Origin: Siphonodentalium dalli
Lineage: Eukaryota > Mollusca > Scaphopoda > Gadilida > Siphonodentaliidae
Assembly: GCA_032622095.1 (NCBI GenBank)
Contig: CP136063.1
Span: 69,789,980 to 69,853,979, forward strand
Reading direction: 5' to 3'
DNA: 64,000 bases
The translations under genes and the position numbers were made by a program. Positions 61,140 to 64,000 of this stretch are shown here, in pieces (position 1 is the first letter of the stretch; each line of letters starts with the position of its first letter). The notes below the pieces were generated by a model, which was given only the letters and a program-made list of their open reading frames with translations, did not search any database and had not been told where the DNA came from.

Positions 61140-62380
61140 GCGTACTTTCGTTTCCGAAATATTCATAATCCCCGGTATTGACCCCGTTTGTATTAGCGTT
61201 TGTGGTGAACCCGTGGAATTCCAGATCACACGTAATCTTTTGATGTTGGGTTTTTCCACTACATGGCAAAAATACCCGCATGGATATACTATGTAGTTTC
61301 CCATCTAATCGGTATAAGTTACATTGGGACTTCTGTCGACTTCAGACTGCTATCATCACTGGCATCTTGCATCATTGCATAATGAATCCGATAGTAATGA
61401 TATATAATATTTCAAACTATTTCCTATTCTCTTCTACAGGTTATGTGCATATATTGACAAATGCCAGCGATATCTGAGACTGGGTCGTGTCGATATAAAC
61501 AATTTATACTTTTTTACATTTTGGGCGTCTAAGGCGGGGACAGAGAGATCGCCCGTGGTTTACTCAACGTCGACACGGCCTCGAGGGCGAAGTGAAAGAG
61601 AAAGAGAACGACAAAAAATAAATCCCACCCTACCTTAAGAGAGTCACGGTTAGTCCCGCCGTTATCCCGCGTCTGGTCGAAAATTTAACCATTGCAATAC
61701 CGAATGGATGCACCCATTCAGTTGTATGAAAGCATGCATTGGGATAGTCTGTTCCACATTACGGGGCCGGTGTTCTGATAATATAACAACCATGGCGTAT
61801 CCATGCATGTATGCCAATATTAGGCAATGCGGTTTAGTTCAGTGCAGTTGAGCTTGACATATAAGCCCATGCACACGGCTCAGCCGTTTTACAATTCCGG
61901 CGGCCGAGATTTTTTTATGTGGCTAGTGTTAGAGATAATATGGCTGGCGGCGGCGTGTGGTCAATATGGCTGGCAGCGGTGGCGTGCAATGGCGGCTTCG
62001 GGCTCTATGGCATGGGCCACAGTGAAAACACATATATATAGACCTGCCTGGACCGAGTTGGCCCTGGGACGAGTAGGCCCGGATCCACAGAGAAAACATG
62101 AATATTGTATAGAAGGATATAACAGATGAATATAAACTAATATACTATAAGACTGTATCTAGTTAAATCCAGGATGTGCCAGACCCGATGATGGTAGCAA
62201 CCTCACTTCAACAGTTTCAATTCCAGCGCCTACATTTGTATCTGGAGTCGGACACATGTTAAATCGCAATGTTTATTCTATTGTAAACTCACTTTATACC
62301 AGGATTATTTCCTTTTTCACACTACATGTATATATGACAACTAACTGTTATTCTATTTACTTTTGTAAGTATTCTTATAC
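61140..62380. other. No recognised gene; locally GC-richer
   Basis: 61.5-62.1 kb has more CpG and GC than its surroundings (GGCCTCGAGGGCGAAGTG, GGCTGGCGGCGGCGTGTG). It could be promoter or untranslated exon sequence, for example of erlin, which lies downstream on the minus strand. I see no motif that decides this. Confidence 0.3.
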
Positions 62381-62481
62381 TCGATTTGTTCATATTTATT
62401 TGCATCTTCCTGAATAGTGGTTTTGTTTTATATCACCTAATTTTGCTGGTAAAAAAAGTGGAAGAAAACAGGGGTCACTAT

Positions 62482-63345
62482 GAATACCGAACACAACCGA
62501 ACATAATCGAACACAACCGAAAACAAGTTAAAATAAGGGTTAAAAGACGGAAATACATATGTATAAGAAATAAATTGTGTATGAGAGTGTGTGTATATGT
62601 AAGCTGGTGCTATGTGAAGATTGAAGCAATTTGTTCGATTAAAAGTTACGTTAAAGATAGTTTTATGTAAATTTACGCCGTCGGCGCATAAGCCAGAGTT
62701 CGGCGAGATGGCGGCTAACAACATGTATATGAATACCAAACACAAGTCCAAATAAGGCATATATAAGGGAAATATGTAAAATAAAGTTTATAATGATGTG
62801 TATGTATATGTAAGTTAGTGATATGTGAAGTTTGATGCAATTTGGGCGATTACAAGTTTCGTTATTGGTAGGTTTATGTACAATATTAGCTGTCGGCACG
62901 TAAACCAGAGTTCGGCGAGATGGCGGCTAACTATATGAATACCGAACACAAGTCCAAATAAGGCGTATATAAGGGAAATATATAAAATAAAGACTTTTGT
63001 GATGTGCATGTTAATGCATTTTAGTGATATGTGAAGATTGATGCAATTTGGGCGATTAAAAGTTACGTTAGTGGTGGTGTTATGTACAATATTACGCTGT
63101 CGGCGTAAACCAGAGTTCGGCGAGATGGCGGCTAACAATATGAATACAGAACACAAGTCCAAATAAGGCGTATACAGGAAAATATATTAAATAAAAGTTT
63201 ATTGTGATATGTATATATATGTTACTTATAGTGATATGTGAAGGAAGTTTGATGCAATTTGGGCGTTTAAAAATTGTGTTATTCAACTTATTGGTAGTTT
63301 TTATAATAATTTTACGCCGTGCACTCTTGTGTTGGCATACATTCA
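62482..63345. repeat. About 205-bp tandem array, 4 units
   Basis: Units begin GAATACCGAACACAAGTCCA (variants) at 62482, 62732, 62938 and 63142, giving spacings of 250, 206 and 204. Shared internal blocks: AAATAAGGCGTATATAAGGG, TAGTGATATGTGAAG, TTGATGCAATTTGGGCGATT and CAGAGTTCGGCGAGATGGCG GCTAAC. The first unit is the most diverged. Confidence 0.85.
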
Positions 63346-63419
63346 CCGTTAAGTAATTAACTTACAGGTATTCAGTTGGCTGGCTGGCTGGTTTAAAATT
63401 GTACTTTTGACACATTATT

Positions 63420-63640
63420 TTTTTTTTTTTTTTTTATAGTGCAGCGTTGACACTTTTTTGTGGGTTTATAGTGCTGCACCTTTTTTATGCTTATTTGGCA
63501 CTCGAGCCGAATCCCTGACTCTGCACAATTACCCACATTTAAGGGGAGTGTGTGTCTTTGCGCTGAAGCGACTTTTTTTTTATAGTACTACACCTTTTTT
63601 ATGATTATTTGGCACTCGAGCCAGATCACGGCTTGATCTG
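63420..63640. repeat. Duplicated TTTATAGTGCTGCACC/ACTCGAGCC block
   Basis: TATAGTGCTGCACCTTTTTT ATGCTTATTTGGCACTCGAG CC (63467-63507) is repeated with changes at 63579-63620. Poly-T runs precede both. Confidence 0.65.
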
Positions 63641-63787
63641 CCAAGGTTTTTTACCATGTTTAATGCCGTCGTCAATGAGAGCCTGCTGTTTTAATGAGAG
63701 ACGTTGATATGGCGCTGATGTCATTTTGGTGTTACCGTGTGCATTGCCTTCAGTTGGATAAAGAGACATCAAACTTTCATGTGTGTT

Positions 63788-63950
63788 TAACAATAATCCA
63801 TTGAATCCAATGATAATCATATACAACATGGATTATTACTTTCAAAACACACATGAACCCAAAGTATTTAAATCATAATCCATTGAAACCAATGATAATC
63901 CATACATCGTGGATTATTACTATCAAAACACACAGAGCCCAAAGTAAGCC
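63788..63950. repeat. Tandem duplicate of about 86 bp
   Basis: ATAATCCATTGAATCCAATG ATAATCATA ... TGGATTATTACTTTCAAAAC ACACATGAACCCAAAGTA is repeated from 63875 with a few substitutions. Each unit contains inverted ATAATCCA / TGGATTAT. Confidence 0.75.
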
Positions 63951-64000
63951 TCAATGGTATCGCCGAGTAGTGTCAGATCGTTACACCGAACACAGCTAAT

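Noticed and set aside
61620-61690. Minus-strand ATG start reading MVKFSTRRGITAGLTVTLL then AAG|GTAGGG as a possible erlin first exon
   Set aside because: Ends in phase 2 while the exon at 56261-56283 needs phase 1, lacks the HKIEEG-like end, and is not clearly hydrophobic enough.
63626-63829. 67-codon minus frame with LSLKQQALIDDGIKHGKKPWQIK
   Set aside because: Slight resemblance to a helix region of MULE/FLYWCH-type transposon proteins, but no partner motif and a stop straight after; not supportable.

Overview
This is animal nuclear DNA: AT-rich, intron-containing and packed with short DNA transposons. The repeats at 37.4-39.8 kb (a unit built round CATAACTCTG, ending in ACGGACGG runs and GGGCGTATAA) are of a kind I associate with molluscs. 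I therefore suggest a mollusc or other lophotrochozoan, but the sequence alone does not prove it. No rRNA, tRNA or CRISPR was seen, and there is no sign of prokaryotic gene organisation.

The one host gene I can support is an erlin (SPFH/prohibitin-family ER membrane protein). It lies on the minus strand from about 56.28 kb down to 34.83 kb. Ten coding exons were placed by hand. Each has AG/GT borders, and their phases join without a break into about 295 residues covering almost the whole erlin protein. The first exon (start codon and membrane anchor) and the last few C-terminal residues were not found. The introns are filled with transposons, some within 15-40 bp of exon borders, and the acceptor of the last recognised exon lies inside MITE sequence.

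Layout. 0-0.25 kb: decayed YqaJ-type nuclease fragment. 0.7-8 kb: two diverged copies of a 1.3-1.6 kb sequence, carrying MITEs and a 3.2 kb TIR element that contains a tandem array. 8-9.4 kb: no recognised feature. 9.4-13.7 kb: a GGGACACC-type degenerate array interrupted by a broken, 5'-truncated non-LTR retrotransposon on the minus strand. 13.7-16 kb: little, apart from possible retroelement tails. 16-34 kb: dense MITEs, including a 295-bp satellite that grew inside a hAT MITE and a threefold nested insertion. 34.8-56.3 kb: erlin and its transposon-rich introns. 57.4-58.6 kb: a hAT element with a remnant BED zinc finger. 59.3 kb: a second Cys-pair (BED-like) fragment. 60-62.4 kb: no recognised gene. 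62.4-64 kb: a 205-bp tandem array and smaller duplications.

The main theme is the MITE ecology. At least four TTAA-flanked (piggyBac-type) families share CCCTTT/AAAGGG ends, and three of them carry the same 70-bp hairpin. A CAAGCC-ended hAT family shows exact 8-bp target duplications. A TA-flanked family is a nearly perfect 210-bp palindrome. Several insertions are dated relative to one another by nesting, or have their empty site preserved in a related copy.
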